64,000 nt of DNA, taken from positions 321,867,925-321,931,924 of the forward strand of contig CM041776.1 in the NCBI GenBank assembly GCA_023374045.1, written 5' to 3'. The DNA comes from Limonium bicolor. Its lineage: Eukaryota > Streptophyta > Magnoliopsida > Caryophyllales > Plumbaginaceae. The position numbers and the translations under genes are program-made. The notes beneath the pieces were generated by a model that did not search any database, was not told the DNA's origin, and worked only from the letters and a program-made list of their open reading frames with translations. Shown here in pieces: positions 24,391-36,000 of this stretch; the first letter of the stretch is position 1, and each line of letters opens with the position of its first letter.

Positions 24391-25380
24391 TGTCCTCTAT
24401 GGTCTATGAAGGTTAACATAGATTGAGTGTACTGGCTCTGTTGTTTCAGTTTTCGGAGAAGGATTTCGTACTAATAGAGAATGATTGCTCATGAACAATA
24501 GGGTGCGGAATTGTGGGACTTCAATTATCGCTTTAAGCCGGCAATTTTGAGGGACAAAACTAGAACCTGGGTAGCAAGAAGGTATTCCACATTACACCGG
24601 CAAGAAAAATAATAGGCTACATTGAAAATCAGCAATTGAAAATACAGGATACACTGATCAAGTTGCGCTCCAAAGGAAAATCAACCAAGCTAATCCCTCC
24701 TTATTTTGGCAGTAGGAGATAGCAAAAGAATAAGATAAGTAATCAAACAAGAATAAATCGGCTACCAATGAAGAATCAAAGCGGAATGGGCAAGCAGAAC
24801 TGATTAAGGAAATCCAGAACACCGCCAACAGTTAAGTGAAAGAATGATGGGCCATTAACTCAAAACCCATTGGCTAAAAGGGACTTCAATCGAGTCGAAT
24901 TCACGTTTACCTGGCAGTTGAATACAGTTCCAACAGGCACTCAATTACTTTCGGAGTAGAACTAGGAGAACTGAAGGTCAAAATTTCAGAAGGATTAATG
25001 AAAAATTGTAGGTCTCTCACTCCTGCAGTTACAAGCAAGAGGTTGGAGACTCGAGGTGCACAGGCATACGGATCCGAATATTACTTACAAAGGGCAAGTA
25101 GGTGTAAGAAAAGGAAGCAACGGAGGGCAGCTACCTACAAGTCAAAGGCCCGTGGCAGGCTTCAATATACGGTGTGGAAACCATGGGTAGATACTTCCAC
25201 CCACGAAGTAATCATGACAGAGAGACAGGGAGAGCTGCTGAGAAGGTCAATCATCTTAACGTTGCGTTGACAGAACAAAGGCATTATCGTAGATAAGTTT
25301 AAGAAAGGGGTATTTCCGGATCCCGTATGATGGTTATAACCGTATATAAGCTCGCTCGTTCTCGAAGGCGTATATTCCAT
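24391..25380. other. Upstream region of the lipase gene
   Basis: Probably the promoter and 5'UTR (perhaps spliced) of the minus-strand lipase. The ORF at 24998-25270 is rich in basic residues, lacks recognisable domains and is not accepted as a gene. Confidence 0.4.
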
Positions 25381-26093
25381 CCAAAGAAATATTATTATAA
25401 TTTTTGAGTGAGATATCATAAATTAGTATGTTCAGATTATTAAATATATTACTTTAAAAAAAAAAAAATTATTAATATATTTTTCAACCCTATAAGTTGT
25501 CGATAGTAGATTCTCAAAATCATAAATACATTTGTGTCATATTGTCGTATAGGAAATAGCTTAAAAAAATATTATTATAATTTCTTGAGTAATTTACTCT
25601 AAGTCTGCCTGTAGATGTGCCGATAGTACAAGTTAGCATCTTCAAATTATCAATATATCTTTCAAACCCCCGAAGTATGGTTCCTGTTAGTGGGTTTAAG
25701 TCATAAAAATGTTTCTGACAAGTGTTAGCATCTTTCAATTATCAACGATTCTTCTAACTTAACATTTATCCCTTAACATGTTAGATTGTCTCTCATTGTG
25801 TCATATTGTTACTTAGTTGGAGTCATTTTTCTTCATTTTAGTGATAGGAGAGAGAAAATGTGATTTATTAATAGAGACAGATAAAAAGAAAGAGATTATG
25901 TGATTGTGTATTAGGTATTGTCCGTGTAACAATGTGATGTGAAGAGGTTGCTAGGTCTGATGTAATTAATGTCTAAATAAACAAATGTATAGTTTTGGTG
26001 GCTCACTGTCAAAAACCTCATACCTAGGGAGGAGTTGAAAGAATATGGATAAACTGAAGATGCTAAATTGTAATATTCTCACACCCGGGGGTG
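25381..26093. repeat. Diverged direct repeat in AT-rich DNA
   Basis: Two diverged copies of a segment starting 'aaatattattataattt(t/c)ttgagt' occur about 180 bp apart (about 25387 and 25567), each followed by '(a/t)ttaatatatttttcaa' and 'cgatagta'-type words. This suggests an old tandem duplication. No gene is visible. Confidence 0.4.
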
Positions 26094-26110
26094 AAGCAAT
26101 TTACTCTAGC

Positions 26111-26805
26111 TTTTTTTTTATAATTGGGGGCGTAAAGCCCAAATGTGCCACAAGGGCAAAGTAGAACAAAACAACCCACTCCATAACCATACAACTAAAC
26201 TTACCTCATACTAAGTCACTTTCTAGGAACCTTACTCTTATCCCTCCGAACAACCTTAGAAATACGAGAAAACTTGCTAAATCCAATCGCCCTAGACCCA
26301 GTCGTCCTTCTAGACCCACCCTTAGAGGAATTACCCTAACACCTATCAGAAACGTCCTGTGCGCACCCCCCTGCATCCTTCTTCATACGCCGGTAAGTCT
26401 CTCTCTGCTCACGGAAGATCCCAGCTAGGTTGTCAAGAGCACGTGCCTCATCTGGGATAGAACACCCGAGCTCCTTCACAAGAATGAGAGTCTGCTTCGC
26501 TTCCTCTTGCACATAAGCCTCATCTGGATCCGCAACTAAATCATTAGGCCCACTAGTAGGCTCAAAGCCTGGGGGAAACTCAGGATCCTCAAAGAGATTC
26601 CTAAGACCACTATCCTCATTCTCCTCCACTCGCAGTTGGGATCTCACCTGCAAATCTCCAGGCCTAACCGAATCATAACCAGCCTCCAACAGGTCAACAT
26701 TACCAAGCTCCTCACACCGAGCGGCATCATCCTCCATCCCTCTCCTCTCACACCTCATAATTTCATCAACAAGTGGGTCACGATCCCACACCTTTCACTA
26801 TTACC
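26111..26805 (-). mobile_element. Short non-LTR retroposon with poly(A) tail and 17-bp target duplications
   Basis: The element is bounded by identical 17-bp direct repeats (aagcaatttactctagc at 26094-26110 and 26806-26822). A T9 run at 26111-26119 is the poly(A) tail of a minus-strand insertion. It carries a 151-codon ORF (26336-26791) with LFEDPEFPPGFEP, then KELGCSIPDEA, and beyond the stop a frame reading R-A-I-G-F-S-K-F. The C-terminal region of plant LINE ORF1 proteins looks similar. No reverse transcriptase is present. It is either a 5'-truncated LINE or a non-autonomous family; a relative lies at 38847-39700. Confidence 0.8.
26336..26791 (-). CDS. Retroposon ORF, LINE ORF1-tail-like 'PPGFEP' protein
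   Basis: A 151-residue acidic protein, highly charged and with no predicted membrane segment. Its recognisable blocks are DPEFPPGFEP and K-x-L-G-C-x-x-P-D-E, both also present in the ORF at 38986-39417. Because it lies wholly inside a retroposon with target duplications, it is TE-encoded, not a host gene. Whether it is still expressed is unknown. Confidence 0.6.
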   Translation of the reverse strand: MWDRDPLVDEIMRCERRGMEDDAARCEELGNVDLLEAGYDSVRPGDLQVRSQLRVEENEDSGLRNLFEDPEFPPGFEPTSGPNDLVADPDEAYVQEEAKQTLILVKELGCSIPDEARALDNLAGIFREQRETYRRMKKDAGGCAQDVSDRC

Positions 26806-26822
26806 AAGCAATTTACTCTAGC

Positions 26823-27335
26823 TAAGAAAGGTATATAGAATTGTGGTTTTTTAGTTGGATAGGCTCTGGTTTGGTAAGGTAGACGTTTAAATTGGTTAAT
26901 ATACATAAAGATTACTAACATTTTTTACAATTAGAAACTAGATTTTTTTATAATTAAGAGTACTTTATGTGATATGTATTTTTATATATAGGTATATAAT
27001 ATATGATTTTAACTTTACAACTTATGTGACGCACTCTACTCCTATAAGTGAGCATTTTTCTTTTTCTCTCTTTCATAACACTATTAATCTTTTTCTATTT
27101 AGTTTTTACTTATGTAACCGTGTCAAAAACCATTGTTGTGAATGACCTCACAAGATATTGAGGTCTACCTGCTATCCCATGACCTCTCTGGTTGAGAAAG
27201 GTAATTCTAATTGTGGATTTTTAGTTGGATGGGCTCTGGTTTGATAAGGTAGATGTTGAAATTGGTCACTATACATAAAAATAATAACATTTTTTACAAT
27301 TAGAAACTCAGATATTTTTAATAATTAAGAGTACT
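26823..27335. repeat. Tandem duplication, unit about 372 bp (copy 1 and left half of copy 2)
   Basis: Copy 1 begins 'aagaaaggtatatag' at 26823 and copy 2 'gagaaaggtaattc' at about 27194. Both continue through 'ttttagttggat(a/g)ggctctggtttg', 'acattttttacaattagaaact' (split here) and 'aattaagagtact'. Copy 2 is interrupted after 'gagtact' by the Athila-like element and resumes at 32837 with 'ctatgtgatatgcattta'. Copy 1 keeps the uninterrupted 'agtactttatgtgatatg' at 26959-26976 and so preserves the empty insertion site. Confidence 0.75.
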
Positions 27336-28940
27336 TGATAAGTGCAAAACATATAGACTTTTTAAGGTTTAATCACCTTATAATTTGTAACATTTTTAGT
27401 AATATTTCTCACTTATCTTGGGGTTTTCTATAATTATGTTGTTATATTAACTGATGTATTATATGTGTTTAAATGTAGGAAAAATGACAAACAAAGACAT
27501 ATATTATAAGGGATAGAAGAAAACTCACGCGACATGCACGCAGGAAGCGTGTCCGCCTCTTCTGTACCGCCTCAATTCAGGCGGACAACATATAAAGGCA
27601 ACCGCCCCTTAAACAGGCGGACAACACTAAGGGAGCAACCGCCACATAACAGGCGGACGAGACAGAGCAGAACCGCTTCTTTACAGGGCGAGACAGAGCA
27701 GAGCAGTACCGCCTCATAACAGGCGGACAAGAGACAATGAAACAGAGAGGAGACCGCCTATTAACATGCGGACAAGAGAGGAGATGAGAGAACCGCCCCT
27801 TATCTAGCGGACACGTGTAAATGTCCAGGAAATCAACGGGTTATCTTCGCCGACTCCCTCTGCAAGTTGACTCCGCCATATCTTTTAAGCAGTCGGCGCC
27901 TACCAGAAATCACGCACGCGTTGCAGCCCTGTCCCCTGCGCAATCAATGAGCTGCAATCAACGAGCTCAATCAATGAAGCTGCTGCTGCTTCTTCTTCCT
28001 CTATAAATACCACGCTCAATACACCTTCTCCAGTGTCCTTCGGAGGTTCTGTCCGTGGTTCCTCCTGGAGTTCCAATCACACCATCATTCCATCTTCGTA
28101 CCACTTCACTTTCACTCCCTCGTTCATTTCACTTCTAATCTTCCGCTTCTCCATTTGTTTTCTTTTCATCTCATTAATCTCACCTCTAGTCTCATGTATT
28201 TAAATAGCAGATCTCTATTTAATATGTTAGGCTGGTTACGCTTACTCTGCGAATAATTATTATATATCTGTATAATTATGCAATATGTTTTACTGGTTTA
28301 GTTTTAATAAAGTTTGTTATGGTTAAAGGTTTTCTCGCCATCTTTTTAATAAACCTCATGAATTTATTAAAATGCTTTACTAAGTCTGTTTTTGATTTCA
28401 TTGGTTGGAAACAGATGGGTTGATTAAGCCGCCGAAAGTGGGGGAAACTTATTTTCATCGTTTAAGTTAGTTAGTACTCAGTTGCAAATGTAATCCCTCA
28501 ACACTCCTCTGCCGTTCGCAGGCTTTTGCTTGAGTTTTCATCGGACCTTGCATTACAGGTGAACGAGTTCTTATGAGTTTTCATCGGACCTTAAGAAAAA
28601 TATCAGGAATCTTGCCAAACAATTATAATTAAACCAATAGACCTAGCATGAAAGAGCAGATATAATATTAATCTGAACCGGAGTCCCGTTTAGTTTATCT
28701 GTTAATTTAGTCATTTTATCTTTCCTCTTATTTATAAAAATAAGTCAATTAATCCCCCTTTTTGTGACATGCTTAGGAACTATAATATGTACATTAGTCC
28801 CGCGGTTCGATATCCGGTCGCTTACATTTTCACTATACTACTGCGACCGGGATTTGTTTGCAGCCCGACGTTTATTTGAGTTTTAATTTCTTTTCTTTTA
28901 ATTTTACACCAGTTTAACCACTCACAATATAACGTCTGCA
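27336..28940 (+). repeat. 5' LTR of the Athila-like element
   Basis: Runs from TGATAAGTGC to ACGTCTGCA. A TATA box (TATAAATA, 28002-28009) lies about 670 bp in, marking the U3/R area. Upstream of it at 27551-27812 are seven copies of a palindromic unit, accgcc-N8-ggcggac in the best copies. The 'TCCCGCGGTTCGATATCCGG' block near 28796-28816 is shared with the other LTRs of the group. Confidence 0.85.
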
Positions 28941-28943
28941 AAA

Positions 28944-28961
28944 TGGCGCCGTTGCCGGGGA
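28944..28961 (+). other. Primer-binding site, tRNA-Asp type
   Basis: TGGCGCCGTTGCCGGGGA begins three bases after the LTR end. It is complementary to the 3' end of plant tRNA-Asp, the recognised primer of the Athila group of Ty3/gypsy elements. Confidence 0.9.
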
Positions 28962-29508
28962 CTAGATTTATTCTAGTTCCTAAGCCCCGGATTATTCACC
29001 TGTTTAATTATAAATATTCTGTTCTCTTTATTCTGTTAATATTATGTCTATAATATTTTGTTTGTTGTTAAATTATTATCTAATTTTGTTCTATTAATAT
29101 TTTGTTAATATCTATTATTATCTATTTACTTGGACATTGACTATGACTTCGGACATCTATACTTCTGAATCATCTAACTTCTAACCTTCTAATCTTGTTA
29201 TTATTGTCATTTTATTTCCATTGTCCTACATTTAATTCCATTAATTCTACATTTTATTTCCATTGTCCTTAACAATTTCATTTCAACATTTATTTAATTG
29301 TCTTCACATTTAATTCTCTTAGTTTTTTTCTATACATTGTACATTCATTTCCATTGTCCCTAACATTTAATTTTATACTAACTTATAATTTATGTTATAA
29401 TCTACTAACTTTATTTTTTGTAATTTTATGTATTCATTTTTATTACTCCATTATTATGACTTCATATTTTGTTGTTGTTTAAATAAGGATAAAAAAACGA
29501 ACAGGCCT

Positions 29509-29670
29509 TGTCCGCCTCCTGTCTAGCGACGCCACACAGCCTTGTCCGCCTCTTAACAAGCGGACGCCACTGAAACTTGTCCGCCTCTTAACAAGCGGAC
29601 GCCAGAAATAGGCATGACCGCCTAATAACAAGCGGAGGCCTCAACGTGTCCGCCTAAAAACGGGCGGACG
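29509..29670 (+). repeat. Array of five GTCCGCC...GGCGGAC palindromes in the leader
   Basis: Five units about 30 bp apart; the best two read gtccgcctcttaacaagcgg then acgcc. Each can form a short hairpin with a 6-8-base loop. The same word family occurs in the LTR U3, so the element carries it in two separate places. Confidence 0.8.
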
Positions 29671-31238
29671 AGTCTCGACATAAAAAAAATGGGTTCGACG
29701 CCCCAATTTTCTCTGAACTCCAAACTCGACCCGACGACAGAGAAGACGAACGCAGCTCGCGAGCTCCCCTCCTCTTCAGATTGCCATTTTTATTTTGTTA
29801 TCTTTATTTTCATATTTCTCTGTTGTTTACTAACACTTTGTAGACTAACACTGTTTTAACCTTGCCAAAACTTTTGTTACATACAGGAAGGTAACAGTTA
29901 ATTTTACTTTATGTTTTTGTTTTATGCAGTGCTTTAATATTATGCCTATTTATTTATGTTTTTCATATTATTATTTTCTTTTGGTGCCACTTGAGTTATG
30001 CTGGCTATATATGTTTCCTTTTCAGAATAAATTCTATATCCAACATATAGCTGAATTCGCCTATGGGAGCAACCTCAGTTGCTCTAGGAAATTCGATACC
30101 TTTGGTTGAACACTTGCGCAAACTTAAGTGTAAGGAACGTCGAACCCTACCAAAGCTTAAGTGTGAGGAAGGATACCTTCCTCAATCTACGATACAAGGG
30201 GAGTTTCATTCTTCCTTATTATATTAATGTTCAACCTACATGCGTTTAATCCTTTATGAGTCTGTCATATTTTGAAAGGTCCTTTTCTTGAATTTAATTC
30301 TGAACAATGAGGACATTGCTCCTCTTAAGTGTGAGGAAGGAGAGACCTTTCCCTAAAAATATGACAGTAGTTTGATAATGCCACACTTACTTTTGCTACT
30401 CTAAACTGCCTAAAATTAAAAAATTGCAAAAAAATGAGATAAAATAATTGTAGAAGTGTCTAAAATTATGTCAAGTGACAACTGAAAGGTAGTTTTATTT
30501 CAAGGAGTTTGTATAAAATTATTTCCATCAAAATACTCTATTCAGACTAAAAATGATAGATCTGCTGATTGTAAAAACCAATTTAGTTTAGCTTGGGATT
30601 ATGGAAATATGTGGAAAGTCAAGGAAAGAAAAGAATAAAGACAAGGTACTCCACTGTTTATGAATTTTTCTAACCAAAAACAGGCCTCGTCTATCTGGTT
30701 ATTAAGTTCTTTGGGGTGCTTTAACACCTATCTACCTAAGGTCTCGTGATCTGGGATAGAAGACCCAACACCGTTACAAGGATAGAGAGAAAAGTCTGGG
30801 GTACAGAAAAATAATGCAATTCAAAAAAAAAATTATAAAAAATAAATGTGCTTTGTATATACAATTTGCACATTCAAAAAAAATGATGATAATAAATTGC
30901 AATTTATATTTATGAACATGAGTACGTGGTGTTGAAAGGTATTGCGGAATAAGGCATTACTTCACACCCCTTGTCATCCCGGGTTAGAGATTGAAATTGG
31001 TTGGAAATCCCAGGTTAATCTAACTTGTTTTCTGCAGTCTAGTTTTTCTATGCTTTTATTAAATTGTTCTTCTTCGCTGTTTATAAAAACCTACTTCTAA
31101 GAGCAGAATTATTCTTTCAATTGTCACTTTGTCTAAATTCCCTTCTACACTTATTTAATCTTGTTTTATTATTTTGGCTTAGAGATAATTATATTCCTTA
31201 TTTGCTTGAGGACAAGCAAAGTCAAGTGTGAGGAAGTT

Positions 31239-32831
31239 TGATAAGTGCAAAACATATAGACTTTTTAAGGTTTAATCACCTTATAATTTGTAACATTTTT
31301 AGTAATGTTTCTCACTTATCTTGGGGTTTTCCTATATTTATGTGTTATATTAACTGATGTATTATATGTGTTTAAATGTAGGAAAAATGACAAACAAAGA
31401 CATATATTATAAGGGATAGAAGAAACTCACGTGACATGCACGCAGGAAGCGTGTCCGCCTCTTCTGTACCGCCTCAATTCAGGAGGACAACATATAGAGG
31501 CAACCGCCCTTAACAGGCGGACAACACTAAGGGAGCAACCGCCACATAACAGGCGGACGAGACAGAGCAGAACCGCTTCTTTACAGGCGGACGAGACAGA
31601 ACAGGCGGACAAGAGACAATGAAAAAGAGAGGAGACCGCCTATTAACATGCGGACAAGAGAGAGAGATGAGAGAACCGCCCCTTATCTAGCGGACACGTG
31701 TAAATGTCCAGGAAATCAACGGGTTATCTTCGCCGACTCCCTCTGCAAGTTGACTCCGCCATATCTTTTAAGCAGTCGGCGCCTACCAGAAATCACGCAC
31801 GCGTTGCAGCCCTGTCCCCTGCGCAATCAATGAGCTGCAATCAATGGGGAGCTGCAATCAACGAGCTCAATCAATGAAGCTGCTGCTCTGCTTCTTCTTC
31901 CTCTATAAATACACGCTCAATACACCTTCTCCAGTGTCCTTCCGGAGGTTCTGTCCGTGGTTCCTCCTGGAGTTCCAATTCACACCATCATTCCATCTTC
32001 GTACCACTTCACTTTCACTCACTCGTTCATTTCACTTCTAATCTTCCGCTTCTCCATTTTTTTCTTTTCATCTCATTAATCTCACCTCTAGTCTCACGTA
32101 TTTAAATAGCAGATCTCTATTTAACATGTTAGGCTGGTTACGCTTACTCTGCGAATAATTATTATATATCTGTATTAATTATGCAATATGTTTTACTGGT
32201 TTTAGTTTTAATAAAGTTTGTTACGGTTAAAGGTTTTCTCGCCATCTTTTTAATAAACCTCATGAATTTATTAAAATGCTTTACTAAGTCTGTTTTTGAT
32301 TTCATCGGTTGGAAATAGATGGGTTGATTAAGCCGTAAAACTGGGGGAAACTTATTTTCATCGTTTAAGTTAGTACTCAGTTGCAAATGTAATCCCTCAA
32401 CACTCCTCTGCCGTTCGCAGGCTTTTGCTTGAGTTTTCATCGGACCTTGCATTACAGGTGAACGAGTTCTTATGAGTTTTCATCGGACCTTAAGAAAATA
32501 TCAGGAATCTTGCCAAACAATTATAATTAAACCAATAGACCTAGCATGAAGAGCAGATATAATATTAATCTGAACCGGAGTCCCGTTTAGTTTATCTGTT
32601 AATTTAGTCATTTTATCTTTCCTCTTATTTATAAAAACAAGTCATTAATCCCCCCTTTTTGTGACATGCTTAGGAACTATAATATGTACATTAGTCCCGC
32701 GGTTCGATATCCGGTCGCTTACATTTTCACTATACTACTGCGACCGGGATTTGTTTGCAGCCCGACGTTTATTTTGAGTTTTTAATTTCTTTTCTTTTAA
32801 TTTTACACCAGTTTAACCACTCACAATATAA
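31239..32831 (+). repeat. 3' LTR of the Athila-like element, end trimmed by 8 bp
   Basis: Collinear with the 5' LTR, with a TATA box at 31904-31911. The palindrome array (31453-31694) has one unit fewer. The LTR stops at '...acaatataa', and the terminal CGTCTGCA present in the 5' LTR and in the solo LTR at 58192-59656 is missing, although the gtact duplication follows at once. An 8-bp deletion at an 'a' microhomology after insertion explains this. Confidence 0.8.
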
Positions 32832-32836
32832 GTACT

Positions 32837-33020
32837 CTATGTGATATGCATTTATATATATAGGTAATAATAATATGATTTTAACTTGTATAACACATAT
32901 TGAATTATCATTTATATACATTTTTAAATTGTTGGGAATTATTGTATGATAGTATAAGTCATAACCATGCGCAGAAATTCACAATAAATAACAGAAGGAA
33001 AAATTTTTGGTGATGGAAAG
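32837..33020. repeat. Right half of tandem copy 2
   Basis: Continues copy 2 after the Athila-like element ('ctatgtgatatgcattta', then 'taggtaataataatatgattttaact' with small gaps), matching 26965-27015. Similarity fades after about 32895. The last bases, gaaag at 33016-33020, form the target duplication of the next element. Confidence 0.65.
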
Positions 33021-36000
33021 TGTAACACCCATCTCCTTAATCACGTAATAATCTCTCACGTAGCAATAAATAAAACGTCTTACAGCAGAAGAATTAATAA
33101 CAATAACAATACTCACTCGGGTGTCACCGGCCATTACTCGCCCATGCAAGTAACGAAGCCAAACTAATCCAACTTCTATACATAAACATAACAACTGCTA
33201 ACCGCTGTGAATACGATAAAACTCCTATACATCATACTAAGCCATAACTAGTCCATAAACCACGTCGACAAGTGAGCGTCTACCCAAATCCCAAATATAC
33301 ATAATTGTACCATAATACAACTCCATGTGCGGTAATTAAAATAAACTCTAATTACCCTATTCCCGCACTTCGGCTTCGGCAATAATCAACAACCTGCATA
33401 ATGGTGTGTAGTATCAGCGATAGACGCTGAGTATGCCGGGCCTGGACCCTAATGGTCACTTAGTCATTTTAACCATCTTATTATTAGATTGGTTTCATGC
33501 TTTACCATTTTACAGATATAATCAATACTCTAATACCATGCATATAAACATAACCATCCATCCAATCCAAACACTTATTTCATATCACAAGCAACAGTTG
33601 TATAATCGAACATATCGAATAATTGTAGTATAATGTACAATGTACAATCGCCGTAGCGTACAATTTCCATAGTTAATTTACCTTGGCCTTTAAGGCCCCA
33701 TCCAAACCATGTTTAATTAATACCAGTTGGGCGTTATGTTGAGACAACCCGATAACCTCACCATAGACAGTAGTCCTCCCGTACACACAAAGGTGCTCAT
33801 TTCGCCAGAGGTCCTGAGGCCCCTGACTATTCTCTTTTGTCTCGTAAGACGTCCATAAAAAGGCCGTAGCCACCTGACCCACGATCCAAATAGGGCTCGT
33901 TGGGTATAAACCTGGAGCGGAACCCGATCGGGAACCCCTCAGTGATCACAAATGCGCAACCAAGTAGTTTGTAAACTACCGGGATTCCTCACCTCAACTC
34001 ATACCATCTCTCTCTCATAATGTTTAAGATATGCTCTTAGTCTTATGGAGAATATAATTATTAATTAGCTGTCCAATGGGTCTCACGCATACCTAGAAGT
34101 AATCTAGGTCATATTCATGTTCAAGATCCATGCTCTAGAGACCGACAATGTCGTGACTCGTTCCTAAGTGTTTTACTTAGGTTGCCATATACTTAATATT
34201 AATACTATGGTATTATATCAAGTAACCATCCTGTATTACAACAACGTATATGTATGTTTATATAAGTCGATCTATAGTCGACGTAGTGTTAGTTCCGTAG
34301 GACGCTCGTGCATAAGTAATTAATGTAGTAACACATAATCACATACACGTATCCAAAACACTTAACACACAAGTGATATCAACCAAATCCGAGCCCAAGG
34401 AGTTTCCTTAGGACAACTCGGATCAAACCCCTTACATACCGTTCACCAAGACCTAGGATGCGCAGTGTAGTCCACTAGCTCGTCAAGCGTCCTCGTCTGA
34501 AGTATGATCTAAACGGTATTAAAACTATAAGTCAGTCTCCATGACTAACTACATCCGGTATTTCCGAATAACAAGTAACCCCGACAGTTCATCCCCGGAT
34601 TTCTACAGTTATTTGTTACGGGTTTCTCTAAACCGGTCGGCTTTGTTACTAAACTCGTATGTCAAAACATTTCGACTGTTAAGTTTAATTCGTTATATTT
34701 CTTTAATCTTATCCACCATTAAACTTAGGTATATGACCTATAGTTGCATGTATGCATGCATGACTTAATATATTGTATTATTTCCACCATCCATTATAAT
34801 ACATTGTATTATATAATCCATTATCTTTAGCAAAATTATATTTGCATTCAAAAACTTATAACTTATAGTTTGTAACTATTTTTTGTAATAACCACCACCA
34901 TTATATTATATGGTTTCCAACCATAATATATATCCATCCTTATATACATTATTCTTGTATATGTATATATGTACCATATAGGTAAATTCCATGAGTTATA
35001 AAACTCTTATATTATATGTTACATTTTATCATCTTATATTAGATGATTATTCCCATTAGTTGTATTATATTATACAACTTATATTAAGATTATTATCCTA
35101 ATATTATGTAACATTTTATGCTGTATAATTACAACTCCTAGGGTTTATTAAATAAATACCTTAGTTTATAAATCTTATTTATTTATAGTTTGTCACATTA
35201 TTTAATGTGAATATCCTTACTATATTAATTCCATTAAAACCATTAACACCATATAATTGTTATAACATTTATAACATAGTAGACCATAGTCTAAAATTCA
35301 TATCCCATTTCTTAATAATTCGGTACAGCCCTTATCTTTATTTTAATTTCATTTTGACCACATACCATTATGTAATGTTATACCATATACTAATATCATA
35401 TAATATGATATTTTTATTCCCTTTAATTTTAACCTATAGTTTTCATACAAAACTATATATATATATATATATTGCCGCATGGGCACCTTACCAAAATTTT
35501 CATACTTTTTCATACAACCTTAAGATTAGAAACCTATGCAATAGAGGAAGTTATACAGCTACTGTAATCGTAAACCATACCAGTTTAAATTGTTCGAGAA
35601 TTTTCAGACATGGCTTATGAGCCAAATACCATCAGTGTATACCCGCATTTAATGCTAATCACTACCAGTGATGAATATTTAGTCCTTAGGATAAACATAC
35701 CCTTTGTAGATGCACCACCATCAGTGAGGACGGTTGGGAAGTGGAGAGCCAAGTTGCTCAAGCTATTATACAATCTGCAATATATCCAATTAAACGGATG
35801 AGGGAACAAATATGAACTACGGATGAGATATGATCATGATAAACAGGAGAAAATGAATATGTGTAGTGCACTCAATGAGATCGAGATAGAGGAACTAGTT
35901 TGCTAAATATATATAGCACATATTTTACTTACAACGAGCTGAATAACACCGGCTTATGGCACGAATTACCATTGATGCCACTACGGCAATAACACTTACA

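Larger units (their letters stand above)
27336..32831 (+). mobile_element. Athila-like LTR element without coding genes (LARD-type)
   Basis: Two LTRs of about 1.6 kb (27336-28940 and 31239-32831) flank a 2.3-kb interior. The target duplication is gtact (27331-27335 and 32832-32836). The primer-binding site TGGCGCCGTTGCCGGGGA (28944-28961) matches the 3' end of plant tRNA-Asp, the primer of Athila elements. The interior ends with 'gaggacaagcaaagtcaagtgtgaggaagtt' style purine-rich sequence (split; 31208-31238), again Athila-like. No gag, protease, reverse transcriptase or integrase is present, so it must have moved using proteins of a partner. Confidence 0.85.

Noticed and set aside
24998..25270. 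90-codon basic ORF upstream of the lipase
   Set aside because: No family motif and no supporting splice or context signal; likely 5'UTR or intron DNA.
27551..27812. CRISPR-like array of short repeats
   Set aside because: Units are short palindromes at irregular spacing inside a plant LTR; there are no uniform spacers or cas genes.
35207..35620. 137-codon ORF
   Set aside because: Lies in AT-rich DNA of the solo LTR at 33021-37818, with no motif and biased Ile/Tyr/Leu composition from AT codons.
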